DNA from: Flectonema sp. DT1601
Lineage: Eukaryota; Euglenozoa; Diplonemea; Diplonemida; Diplonemidae
Assembly (NCBI GenBank): GCA_964019425.1
Contig: OZ025828.1
Span: 620,001 to 684,000 of the forward strand
DNA length: 64,000 nt
Direction of reading: 5' to 3'
In this document: one piece after another, positions 22,786 through 34,319 of the stretch
Layout of the letters: each line of letters starts with the position of its first letter
Position numbering within the stretch: position 1 is the first letter of the stretch
Made by a program: the position numbers and the translations under genes
The notes under the pieces: model-generated
What the model was told of the DNA's origin: nothing
What the model saw: the letters and a program-made list of their open reading frames with translations, nothing else
Database searches by the model: none

Positions 22786-23977
22786 CGCATCATGTTAAAG
22801 CACGTGATTGTAGTCTCAAAAGTCCTACAGAACCTTGCGTTGTTACCAAGCATCTGCCGGAAGCTTCTTGTTTCTTGTTAGGTACTGAGAGTGACTGCGG
22901 AGTCGCTCTGAGGAAATACTTGCTTCGTACTTATTAATTCAGAAGTCTGGCACCAGTCATTACCTAGTCAAGCAGCTCCACTACTGTGGTTGCAGAAGCT
23001 CCTATGTTTATTTATTTATTATCAGAAAAGAAAGAATGAACGAACCACAAGGGGAAAAAAAAAAGAAAAAAGAAAAAGTACACATGCACAAAAAGTGAAT
23101 AGAAATATTGTCTCACCTTCTGCAGAAAGCACAAGAATCATAATATGTTATATTTATAAATAAAAAGTAAAAGTTCAATGTTTTTTTTTTTTTATCTTCT
23201 GCATTCAAGTTGGTGAAAATCGTAAAAAAATTAAAATTATTCTAGTTTACGCTTGTGTCAGAAAATCTTACCTCCTCATAGAGACGGTTGGAGAGTTTCT
23301 TTCGAATTTCTACATCACGTCAAACTTAAAAAAAAGAAACACGACAATCACAAACAGGAGCGTTCCGAATTTAACTACAATGAATAATTTCATGTGCGTG
23401 ACAAACATTTTTTCGAGTCTTTTACGCCCAGCCCACAACCCCCCACGACATTATTTTATTGGTTGGCTACGAGTTTGAACTTGTTTGCGGTATTTATCAA
23501 GGAGCTTAGTCGTAGTAGTGGGTAGAAAAGAAAAAAGTAGTATGATTTTTTAGTACCGAATGCTCAACGAAAAAAAAGAAAAAAAGCTTGCGACCCAATT
23601 TTTTTTTGAAATTTTTTGTAGTATATTTCTGTTTAAAAAAGAAAAAAATATATATTTACCCTCACCTAACAAACTTATGTGCAAAAAAAAAAAAAAAAAT
23701 AAAAAATCTGAGGCTATTTTTTTTATACTGGCACACTCAGAGAAATACTCTTGATCTGCTTACCCCCTATTGCCCATTTCTTTTGTGAAGGTTTTTTAAT
23801 GGAGGTGCGTTAGTCAGAATTAAAAAAAAAAAAAAAAAAAAAAAAAAGAAACGTTTCGCGTTGTTATCATATTCTCCCTCTATAGGTGCACGAGATCACA
23901 AATCGTATGCCGTGTATTAAAGTGATATAATTAATGTTAACTTCCACTTAATGTAGTATTTCAGCAACACAACATAT

Positions 23978-26113
23978 ATGAGTAATAGCCCAGATAAAGA
24001 TGAAGAAGAAGAACCTCAGTCACCTACTTGGGTTAAGTGGGTTTTCATTCTGTTGATTATCTTGCAAATTGCTGCAAACTACGACTCTGGTGCACTCGCA
24101 GCACTATTTGGTGATGATGATAACCCGAGATCATTACAACGAGACTTCAACTTATCAGAAGGAGAGAAAGGACTATTAGGTTCGATTGTCTACATTGGAC
24201 TTACCGTGGGATGTGTTCTTTCTGGTTATTTATTATATCACGTCAGAGCAAGATGGCTTCTAATCTCCTCAATGGTGCTCAATGTTGGGTTCACTGTAGC
24301 ATTCGCACTTGCACCAAACAAGGGAGTATTGTTTGCTACACGTGGCTTAATAGGAATAACTCAAGCTGCTCTGGCTGTTTTCTGCCCAGTTTGGGTTGAC
24401 GAATTTGCACCAGAAAGAAGCAAGGCAACATGGATGGCATTGACCATGGCTGGTGTGCCATTAGGGATTGTAGTCGGGTATCTGACGTCTGGGTTTCTTG
24501 TTGCTAATACTTCTCTTGATTGGCAATGGGGATTTTATATTCAAACTTTCCTTCTCGCACCTTTAGTAATCGTTCTCACTTTTCAACCATCTGAGAGACT
24601 TGCGATCGATAAAACAGGTGCCGATGGTAACGAAAAGGAACCTCCTAAAGAAGATGATACACAGAACAAGAAGGAGGGAGAGCCTTCAGAAAAAGAATAC
24701 ACAGTTGATAACAGTACTTGTGATGATACAGAAGGACATGGACCCCCACCACCACGTCGTTCTCGATCACTACTACGCACACGCACAGCATCTGCGAGAC
24801 AACTTCTCCCAAGTGCTGAACGCGATGTGGTTGAAGTTCCTTATGAAACACAAGAGAAGTCGCAACCTGTTCCCAAATCAATGCTCAGAGAAGTTGTTTG
24901 TAATTCTCTCACCCAGGCAGCTACTTGGACGTTATGCGCTTTGTACTTTGTAGTGACTGGTATGTCTAAAAACAGTTCTTTATAATATTTAACGAGTGAT
25001 TGAAGACAATAACAAACAACAGGTCTACAACTTTGGATAACTGACTACCTGACTGACAAGGAAGTTGGTATTGAAGCAGACCTAAACACTGTTGTCACAG
25101 CTTTTGGTATCACTGCGATATCTGCACCGATTGTTGGAGTTGTCATCGGTGGGCTATTATTAGATCATATTGGAGGATATTCAGGTAATATAGACAACGC
25201 TGGGTTTATGGGATTTATTAGTGGATTCCTGGCATGTTTATTTAGTTGGGGATCATTGATGTTGGAGAACTTCTGGGGTATTATTGTCTACATTTGGTTT
25301 GTTCTATTCTTCGGTGCTATGGTTTTACCACCTCTAATGGGACTTCTGGTTGCATCAGTACACCCAGCAGCTAGACCAACTGCTACAGCATTTAGTGCCA
25401 CCATGTTTAATCTATTTGGTTATTTCTTAGGACCACTTGTATGTGGTGTTGTCGCATCAGAAAGTGGTCTGAAGTGGGGATTTAGAGTCGTCATGGGATT
25501 CTCATCTGTTGCTTGTTTTATGTCATTCGTCGCATACTTACTTGCAAAGGCAAAAATCAACCAAGAATTTGAAAACACAAAAATAACTGTAATAACAGAC
25601 CCTCATGGAAAGCAAGAAGTCTTTGTTGAGAATACTCACATGAAGGCTGCTGTTCCGCAAGAAACAAAGGCTTCGAATAGAGAGGCAGAACAGATTGGTG
25701 TTGCTGTAGTGAAAAATGAGGCTTTTGGAAACATTATGAAGCAACCGTCATTTTTGATCCCGGCGGCGATTGCACAGACGACTGCACCAGAAGGGTCTAA
25801 CTTGCAGAGAAAGATTACTAAAACTAATTTGTTAATTCCAAACGTTCCTCGAGTTCAAACAGCTACCCACTCAGAATCATCTCAAGGGCTACGTCCAGGA
25901 TCCACGTTAAGAGCATCTCAGAGAGGTGCAATTCCTACCGTATCACCCCAAAGAGGTCGCCGTGACTCTGACGCTATTCATTTAGATATTGCCGAAGTCG
26001 ATTCCCTCGACGGTTCCTACCGAACTACTTTCTCACTAAATCGTTTACCCAGCAGACTTGTAGACATACCTCGTAGTGGTGGTACCTTCTACAAGGCAAA
26101 GAAAGTGACATAA
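23978..26113 (+). CDS. Major facilitator superfamily transporter (Spinster-like)
   Basis: Two exons, 23978-24959 and 25023-26113, about 690 residues. The 63-bp intron runs GTATGT to ACAACAG and splits a Gly codon inside a membrane segment, joining LYFVVTG to LQLWITDYL. Six helices lie before and six after a long charged central loop (about residues 210-300), the normal MFS plan. Features fitting the Spinster group are the N-terminal NYDSGALAAL, SEGEKGLLGSIVYIG, the VRARW loop, and WITDYLTDKE in helix 7. A cytosolic tail of about 190 residues is Ser/Arg-rich. Spinster proteins export sphingolipid or lysolipid from endosomes and lysosomes; substrate here is unknown. The ATG follows TATTTCAG by 13 bases. 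Confidence 0.85.
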
Positions 26114-27481
26114 CTTCCGAATTATATTTTCTTTAAAATATCGCAGATCGATCCAAACCCCTAAACCAGTTAGCTTCCTGGGTTTTCCCATTTTTATATC
26201 ACACCAGGCGTTATTATATTTGGTGTCCAGCAGATCAACAATTTAGTTACTCTGTAGAGCCTCCCATGACTGGGAGTGCCCCTTTTCTTCCTCCCGAACT
26301 TACAAGCTTAATCATAAAGGATTACGGCTTACTCATTTTTTTTTTTTTTTAATTTGTTTTTTTTGTCTCAATCAATTCCACACATCATTTAAATGGAAAA
26401 CCGTTTTAAACCGTTGTGATATATGAATGAAGAGACCAAGTTACGTATTCTTGACCCCAACCTAATTGTGCATAGTATTGGCATTGGGAAAAAAAAAAAA
26501 AAAAAAGGATAACGCCAGCAAAATTACTTTTTATAAAAGATACTAAATCTCAAATCTCATAACCTAACAACGTCGGAATGACGGATGAATGATGTATTAC
26601 TACTAGGTGTATCCGAGCACCTTATTTCTCGGTTTTATTCGATTTTCCTTTTCGTTCTTTTTTATTTTTTTTTATTTTCAAGCCTTGAAGAGAACTACTA
26701 TTCAGTTTGAGAGCCATGCGTAATTATCTTACAGAGATGATGATGCGGTCTGGTAGCTTAAATTGAAGTGACCAAAATGTGGTGTTCACTGACCAGTGTT
26801 TTATTTTTACAATGTGTTTGTGTGTTTTTTTTTTTATATAATATTTCCCTGGGTATCTGGCTCTCTTAAACAACTTAGATGCTATTTGTACGTTCTTTTT
26901 TTTAAAACCTACGAGTCTACCCAAAAAAGTTTGGAGAACCGTATACTACAGTCACGGCCTTGTGGAGCTTCCACTAAATTAGTAGAAGCGTAATTAAGGT
27001 GAAAGTGAAGCTAAAGAGTGGAAGAAATCATCTCGGATGAGGAACCTCAAGACCTTTTGGCCGCGCTATGAGGACAGGCCCCGGTTAGCGATATTCTGGA
27101 GTGTTAGGTGAGGTTGTGTCCGCCAAAAGGTTTTGGGATGAGCCCTCAATAATGTCCCGCCTGTGTCCTGAAAAGTCCCACCTGAAGGATTTACACCTGC
27201 ATATGCATGACAGAAGGCTTCCAAGCGACGTCCCTAAAGGTCTAGTGGAAGTTTGCACCTATATTCTTAATGATGTTCTTTTTTATATATTTGTGTTCAA
27301 TATTATCTTCCCGCCTTCTTCACCCACGGAAGTGACTTATCATATCAATACTTTAGATGTTTTTATATGTTTTCTTCTGATAGGATTATAAACACATCAA
27401 TTTAGTAGACAAGTTAATTTAAATCCAATGTAACACAATCATATCTTATTGCTGTTCAGTGATATTAACCAAATTCAAAAC
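26114..27481. other. Intergenic with a hairpin-rich island
   Basis: 26114-27000 is AT-rich with T and A runs. 27001-27255 is a more GC-balanced island with inverted repeats (ACCTTTTGGC at 27052-27061 with GCCAAAAGGT at 27122-27131; CGCTA with TAGCG inside the loop). A GTTCAG acceptor-like site ends at 27459, before the next start. A 96-codon frame at 27101-27391 has no domain. Confidence 0.5.
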
Positions 27482-28534
27482 ATGGAAGCTGCAGCAGCAG
27501 CCTGTGGACTGTCATACGATGAGGTAATGGGTATTGTAAAGAATAATCAAACCCCTTTTGAGAAGGAAGCCAACGGTATATGGAAACACTTAGACGAACT
27601 CTCACAAAAAGATCCTGTGGAATACAGAAAGTTCGTAGACAAGCAACTTAAAGAGGGAAAGGAATACATGAACAATGAACCTAAAAAACCAGAACCGATC
27701 ATTCCAAAATCGAAATTCTGGGTAGAGACAGAAGTATGGGAACATGGTAAAGGAACAGGAATACCGAGATACTTCAATGTGTGTGAGTCTGACGCTATTG
27801 AGTTCACTGATGATAAAAATTTAAATATCTACATGTCGGATCTAAACAACCGACAGATCGATTGTGTTATTCATCCAACATTTATGGTGAAGTGTCTGGA
27901 TGATAATTTATTCATGCACGACACTGTTCAAATGATTTTCGCAACATACAAATCAGATCATAAAGAAAACGAAGCAGTAAGAAGGCAGTATCAACACCAT
28001 GCCGAAGCTAGAAAACTAGTCATGAAGATACCAAAAGCTCCACCTGGACATCCCTCCAGCAAGAAAGACGATGATTCCGCTATTAGTGTTCTCGCTCGTG
28101 TAAAACACAGCGATGCTGCTCGAAAGATGGTTTCAGAGGAACGCGAAGAAACAAATAAAAGACTATTCGATCTTTACAGAGGACCTGAGTCTGAAAAACA
28201 TGAAAAAGTGACTCCCACTGCTCCTGCAAAGCAAGCAGCAGCAGACCCAGAACACACAATAAAAGATGTTGTTAAGAAACCTGTTATTATTGAACTTAAA
28301 CCAAAGTTATCACACATACTTGAAAGCAACGATGACTCAACAATTGTAAAGATTACTATTCCTGCTGATCTTCACGTTGCGGACGTCTCCCTTGAGCTTC
28401 AGGAAAACGACAACACGCTCTTCGTTGAAACTCCTTCCTATGAAACTCTAAGTATTGTTTTACCTAAGAAAGCAACAGAGCACACAGCCAGGTATCTTAG
28501 AAAAAAAGGTCTATTGGTGGTTACTGTAAAATAA
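27482..28534 (+). CDS. PIH1 domain protein, PIH1D2-like dynein assembly factor
   Basis: 350 residues, single exon. The N-terminal third contains WKHLDELSQKDPVEYRKFVDKQLKEG, the start of the PIH domain as in PIH1D2. The PIH fold continues through the ICSD-like region and FMVKCLDDN. A charged linker follows, then a C-terminal CS/p23-like beta domain (VKITIPADLHVADVSLELQEND, ending LLVVTVK). PIH proteins act with Hsp90/R2TP-type complexes in the cytoplasm to fold axonemal dyneins and other clients. The start is the ATG 22 bases after GTTCAG. PIH1D2 is my best match; other PIH paralogues (PIH1D1, PIH1D3/DNAAF6, DNAAF2) are less likely because of the opening block. Confidence 0.82.
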   Translation: MEAAAAACGLSYDEVMGIVKNNQTPFEKEANGIWKHLDELSQKDPVEYRKFVDKQLKEGKEYMNNEPKKPEPIIPKSKFWVETEVWEHGKGTGIPRYFNVCESDAIEFTDDKNLNIYMSDLNNRQIDCVIHPTFMVKCLDDNLFMHDTVQMIFATYKSDHKENEAVRRQYQHHAEARKLVMKIPKAPPGHPSSKKDDDSAISVLARVKHSDAARKMVSEEREETNKRLFDLYRGPESEKHEKVTPTAPAKQAAADPEHTIKDVVKKPVIIELKPKLSHILESNDDSTIVKITIPADLHVADVSLELQENDNTLFVETPSYETLSIVLPKKATEHTARYLRKKGLLVVTVK

Positions 28535-28804
28535 ATACTTTATTTTTCTGTAAAAGCTCAAAACCTAAAATTTAACTTCTGTTGTTTTGTCTTCGTTTTT
28601 TCTCTAATTGTTACACTCGAAAACTAATTACTTTCAGTTGACGCACCCGGTGGTTGCTACCGAACTGTGCGAAATCGCAGTCTGCCTTTAAGTTCTAACT
28701 TATTTTTTAATGTCTTCCCCACCTGAAAACAACTTTAACAATGAGACTACGTGTCAACATTGATACTAAAATTCACTTTCATAATTCTTTAAAAAATAGT
28801 ATAA

Positions 28805-29973
<1,169 letters not shown>

Positions 29974-30167
29974 ATAAAAAAAAAAAAAAACACAAAAAAA
30001 AGTAGTAATCCGAAGTACTCGTGGACGTATCCGCGAAGTTTTTCTTATTTGAAAAGTAGAAATTTTGGTTTTTTTTTATATATTTCTTTTCTTTTAACAG
30101 GGAACTTAACCAACTTAATTAACGTAATCAATAATATTATTATCATTACAAAGAGAGTAGTTCCTTA

Positions 30168-31862
30168 ATGAGATGTTATCATATAGTCATTAAACTCATG
30201 ATCATTACTTTACTAGTAATGTCTTCTATTTGGGGATTCCGCATCACCACAGCAGTTAGTGAGGTACAAGACACATGTACTATTGAAATTTGTATAACTT
30301 GTAAACGAGGAATCACAACTAGAAGAGAGCGTCGAGAAAAACCCCCATTGTGTGTTCACAAAACACCCATATGGAAATTAAACAACACGATTTTACATTT
30401 ACTAGGAAGAGGTGCGGGTATCTTCTGTTTCGGATCCATAATTTTTTTTACGGTACCTCATCATGTTGTTTCTGTCTTACATGATATGTTGATATTTGAT
30501 ATTAGATGCGAGAGGGTTTGTGTTTTTATAATTACACATCTCACACCTATCTCGTCATCACGAGGTTCTATTTATGCGCTCTCTGCTTGGTGCGTATCAT
30601 CTTTGTCATGGTTAGCTTCTGGATTGTTTTTACATATTCATCTTCGTATTCTAATCACCTATTCTTGTATTGGAATTTTATTAGTTGTAATCGCACTTCG
30701 TGAAGATGAAAGGTTGACTCTTGTATTGAAAACAGTTAAGAATGTAATAATGCATAGGTTTATTAGAATTGTATTGTCGTTTACGGCGATGTGTTGTTTT
30801 GTTGTTATTGGTAGCATGAGCATGTTTTACTTCTACACTCCGAGAAGTAGCGGTGTTGGGTGGTATGCTTCTGATCAAAGCAGTAATGAAAAAATTGAAA
30901 TTAATTGTGCTGATGTTGAACTGTTTATTTCTGGTTTTAAATCGTCTTTTGGTGATATTTATTGTCAGTTGCGAGATGGTATTAGAAATAATAGATATTC
31001 TCAGTCGAGGGAATTGTTTTTGCAAATTCAATCATCAGGTGAGACTGAAGAGATCAAATTAATAAAAATATACTTAACAAGAATTTATTTTAATACCTTC
31101 TCTGAATCAAATTCAGCTATGCCAATTGAGTTCAGTCAACCGATTCCGATACTTGCCAAGACTTGTCCCAACACAATTCAAAGTAAATTTCTACTACAAT
31201 ATGTTATAATGCTTACAAAGACTGGTCTCTCTAAGGGACATGAATTAGTATCGAACAATATCATTAGTAGTGATATTATGACTGAGGAAGTTATGCATCA
31301 TGTTAGATATTTACAATTACAATCGGGTTTCTTCATTGCCAGACCTCTCAGTTGTTGGGAGTATGTTTATAAACCTGGTTTGTTGCTTGATTTGACATCG
31401 GAAATTAAAATACCAAATGTCGATCATGACGATAACGATTGTTATAAACTACTACAAGGTTTACGAGGTAGTAACTGTGGTATCGATATTCCAAATGGAT
31501 CACCTTACAATCATATCCTGAACACTCCCTGCATGAATTTAAAACAAGAATGCTCTTCTCTAATTCAAAACATAACAATAAAAGATCCTCAACCCCCAAA
31601 TGGATTTCCAGTGAAGGCTCTGTGTGGTTTTCGACTTCTTCATTGTGGATCATCTTATGCTAATTTAACCTGGAACTTACTAACGGAGCTTACACTAGAG
31701 TACCCTGGAATACCGACATTCATGATTGGTGCTGGTGTGGCCTCTCTTGCAATAGGAAGAAAAGGTGAAGCAGACCTCTGGTATTCAAGAGCTCACCTCC
31801 AAGTTAGAAATGGTAATGATTACTCTGCTGTAGAAACACTGAGGAGGATACTACCAAAATAA
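30168..31862 (+). CDS. Multi-pass membrane protein with large soluble C-terminal half, unknown
   Basis: 564 residues, single exon, no family recognised. An N-terminal hydrophobic segment (residues about 8-25) may be a signal anchor. It is followed by a Cys-rich stretch (CTIEICITCKRG, then PPLCVH). About five further membrane helices lie between residues 85 and 225. The remaining 340 residues are soluble, contain many Cys (LSCWEY, DNDCYKLLQG, SNCGID, NTPCMNLKQECSS) and end in a helical, TPR-like section (ADLWYSRAHLQVRNG). A run of Cys fits an extracytosolic domain. The start ATG lies 67 bases after TTTTAACAG with no earlier ATG. Confidence 0.75.
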   Translation: MRCYHIVIKLMIITLLVMSSIWGFRITTAVSEVQDTCTIEICITCKRGITTRRERREKPPLCVHKTPIWKLNNTILHLLGRGAGIFCFGSIIFFTVPHHVVSVLHDMLIFDIRCERVCVFIITHLTPISSSRGSIYALSAWCVSSLSWLASGLFLHIHLRILITYSCIGILLVVIALREDERLTLVLKTVKNVIMHRFIRIVLSFTAMCCFVVIGSMSMFYFYTPRSSGVGWYASDQSSNEKIEINCADVELFISGFKSSFGDIYCQLRDGIRNNRYSQSRELFLQIQSSGETEEIKLIKIYLTRIYFNTFSESNSAMPIEFSQPIPILAKTCPNTIQSKFLLQYVIMLTKTGLSKGHELVSNNIISSDIMTEEVMHHVRYLQLQSGFFIARPLSCWEYVYKPGLLLDLTSEIKIPNVDHDDNDCYKLLQGLRGSNCGIDIPNGSPYNHILNTPCMNLKQECSSLIQNITIKDPQPPNGFPVKALCGFRLLHCGSSYANLTWNLLTELTLEYPGIPTFMIGAGVASLAIGRKGEADLWYSRAHLQVRNGNDYSAVETLRRILPK

Positions 31863-32113
31863 TTTACACGATTCGTTTAAAATATGTTACGTAATCCATG
31901 TTGTGTTTTCCGACACTCCATGATCCTTTGATAATGCGACTTGCTTTTTTCGTTGATTGGTTTTTAATTCATTTTTTTTTTTCATCACAGCAATAATTAC
32001 TAAGTGTGATTCAAGTTTGAATAACGTTAAGGTAGGGAGGCAGTCCTGAATACCAATGAAGATGAAGATAAAGATGATTGTTAAGTATAATTTATAACAG
32101 GAAACAAAAAAAA

Positions 32114-33853
32114 ATGAAATCTCAGGTTCGGCGGATATCCCGTGCGGTCCGTCAGACTACGGTACCTGATCACTATTATCCAAGAGAGTGGTTCGGACAA
32201 CAAGAGAACGTTGTAATGGGAATGTCAAAAACAACATCCGAATGGGTGGAAAGTCTGGAAGACAAAAAAGTTGGCGCAGAGCAAAACAGGAGTCCCGCTA
32301 AGAACAGAGAAATATATTGGAAAATGGAAAAGTCAATGAGTGAATCATGTAAGCAACAACAATCTTCAGGAATGTTCTTTATGCCATATTTAGACTGGAG
32401 CATTGAAGACGGTTGCAAACCATTATTAAAAAAGGAACACGCTCATCACTTATATACGGTTATTCATCAAAAACACGTTGACGAATTAGTAAGACACACT
32501 ACTGGCACAACTCTCGAAGCAGCTCCCCTAGACACTTTGATAAGTGCTACTTCTTTTGATGCTACAAAAGCACTTGTCCATCACCATGCCTGCATGCATT
32601 GGAATATGCTTTTCTATTGGAAATCAATTGTACCGTTTGGTGCGATTGATATTCCAGTAAATCTCCGTCGTGTGCTATGGCGTGATTTCGAAGGAGGACC
32701 AGAAGGACTTGAACGGGAATTTCAAGAAGCCGCAATGAACTTTGTTGGTAACGGTTTTGTTTGGCTTATATACAATCCTGTAGTGCAAAAACTAGAAATT
32801 CGAACTACTCATGGATCACAATGTCCTTCTGTTCTTAGTGTCTATCCGTTACTTTGCTGTAACATACACGATAGCTGCATCTCTCCTGGTTATGGATTAG
32901 ATAAGGTATGTATATTTCTGTATGTTAGATACCGCTGAAGCGGAAGGGGAGGGAAAAAAAGAAAAAAAAAATACTCAAATCAGGCTGAATACCTCCGCAG
33001 ATTTTGGTTGTGCGTTGACTGGGAATGGGCAGCACATTGTTATGATATTGTTCAAGAAAATATCAAAGAACTTGCTATTGAGTTTTCACAGAATGATGAA
33101 AATGATGTTCACTTATTCCCTGTTATGGTCACAGATACTGAAGAAGAAGAAATTGAACAAAAACTGAGAAGTATTAAAAGAGGAACCTCACCAATAGCTC
33201 ATATTAAATCAACTTGGGAAACATGGAAAGTTCAAAAAAATGCGGACAAACCTTTACTTATGCTTCCTAATGTAGAAGAAGCACCTTTTGAAGAACAAGC
33301 ATCGCAGTTTTACTGGCAAAATGCTTTTAATTATCATTTTATTGCAGCTCATGCGTACTTTCACTCTCCATATCCAATCTTGTTAGCCAGTTGGAGTAGG
33401 ACGGAGAGGTGGTTTTCTCAAATGGATGCCAAGGTATGGTCGTAATTATGTTTTTAATTATCTATGATGTATTTAGTAACTTATGGGGATTAAAAAAAAA
33501 AAAAAAAACAGTTTGAAGTGGAGAAGGCTGCCAGTTTTCCACCTTCCTCTGGCATACCATCGCCAGAAGAAGACGATTCACAACTTATTGAGTTTGAGGT
33601 ATGTTTAGTTATTTATCGACATATTAGTTGTTTTATTATTTTATAACAGCTAATTATAATAAAAAAAAAAAAAAAACAGACTGAGGAATCTGAGTTAGAG
33701 TTATATGAAGAGGGAATGCCAAAGCCTTGGAAGGAGATGCGTGAAAAATGGTTTCACGCAAACGTTCACGAGAATGAATGGGACTTTTGGAAAAAGAGAT
33801 CACCTCGTCACATCTACAGAAATGACACAACGTACTACGGATCTGTTATGTAA
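32114..33853 (+). CDS. Fe/Mn superoxide dismutase-fold protein without metal ligands; candidate mitoribosomal mS42/mS43
   Basis: Four exons (32114-32905, 32984-33433, 33512-33598, 33680-33853) give about 500 residues. Introns are 78, 78 and 81 bp, start GTATGT or GTATGG and end in A-rich CAG. The first junction restores DKAEYLRRFW, which aligns without gaps to the conserved YLEHFWALVNWEF block of Fe-SOD. Compared with E. coli SodB, all four metal ligands are replaced: His26 by Ile117, His73 by Met165, Asp156 by Asn250 and His160 by Ser254. Enzyme activity is therefore not expected. Known metal-free SOD-fold proteins are mitoribosomal small-subunit proteins mS42 and mS43 (yeast Rsm26 and Mrp1). 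The long C-terminal extension fits a ribosomal protein. Which of the two it is remains open. Confidence 0.75.
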
Positions 33854-34319
33854 TGCATTCTTAAAGACCTTTGGAAAGTCTTATTTGTTGCTACTGTTGC
33901 TGTACCGACAGGCTTCAATATTTTCAGTTATTGGTTCCTTAATCGACACGTGTTGGGGAATAGGTTTCCTGCAGAGTGTTCCTGAAAAATAAAATAACAT
34001 AAAACCCCTTCACACGATGATGATTTTGATACCTAGGAAATATTTTTTTCTAAAAAAAAAATCTCACCGTGGCACATGTATACCAAAGGGATTCTTGTCT
34101 GTAGGGTTACCTATTTTCCGAAAGCCTTAACAAGAAACAAGAATTTAGTGTTAAAGGGAACCAGTTATTTATTTTCTATATATCAGGAATGATGATGTGT
34201 TGATTGTGTGAGTCCTTCTAAATCGCTTTTTGTGTTTGCACTTATTTAGTTCTCTTTGTTGTGTTTCAAAAGGAGAGGAAATCAATTTTCTAAACAGAAT
34301 ATTCAAAAAAAAAAAAAAA
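33854..34319. other. Intergenic
   Basis: AT-rich spacer. A TAAACAG acceptor-like site ends at 34297. An A run of 15 directly touches the next start codon. No RNA or coding signal. Confidence 0.6.

Larger units (their letters stand above)
16522..23977. other. Gene-poor region, about 7.5 kb
   Basis: No domain-bearing frame in either strand. Contents: an inverted repeat CTAGGTAGTT (16580-16589) with AACTACCTAG (16671-16680) around a long T run; a GACAC-CGAA-GTGTC hairpin near 18750; small stems near 20770-20870; an AGAAC microsatellite near 20600-20622; CT-rich simple repeat at 22710-22785; many A and T runs. Short frames such as 17036-17386, 19544-19899 and 21966-22403 translate to low-complexity sequence. 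An unrecognised ncRNA or a gene with many tiny exons cannot be excluded. Confidence 0.55.

Noticed and set aside
27101-27391. 96-codon frame as a gene
   Set aside because: Unremarkable composition, no domain, starts within the hairpin island and ends in a hydrophobic low-complexity tail.
32114-32905. Active Fe/Mn superoxide dismutase
   Set aside because: All four metal-binding positions are substituted, and a long C-terminal extension is present; a ribosomal SOD-fold protein fits better.
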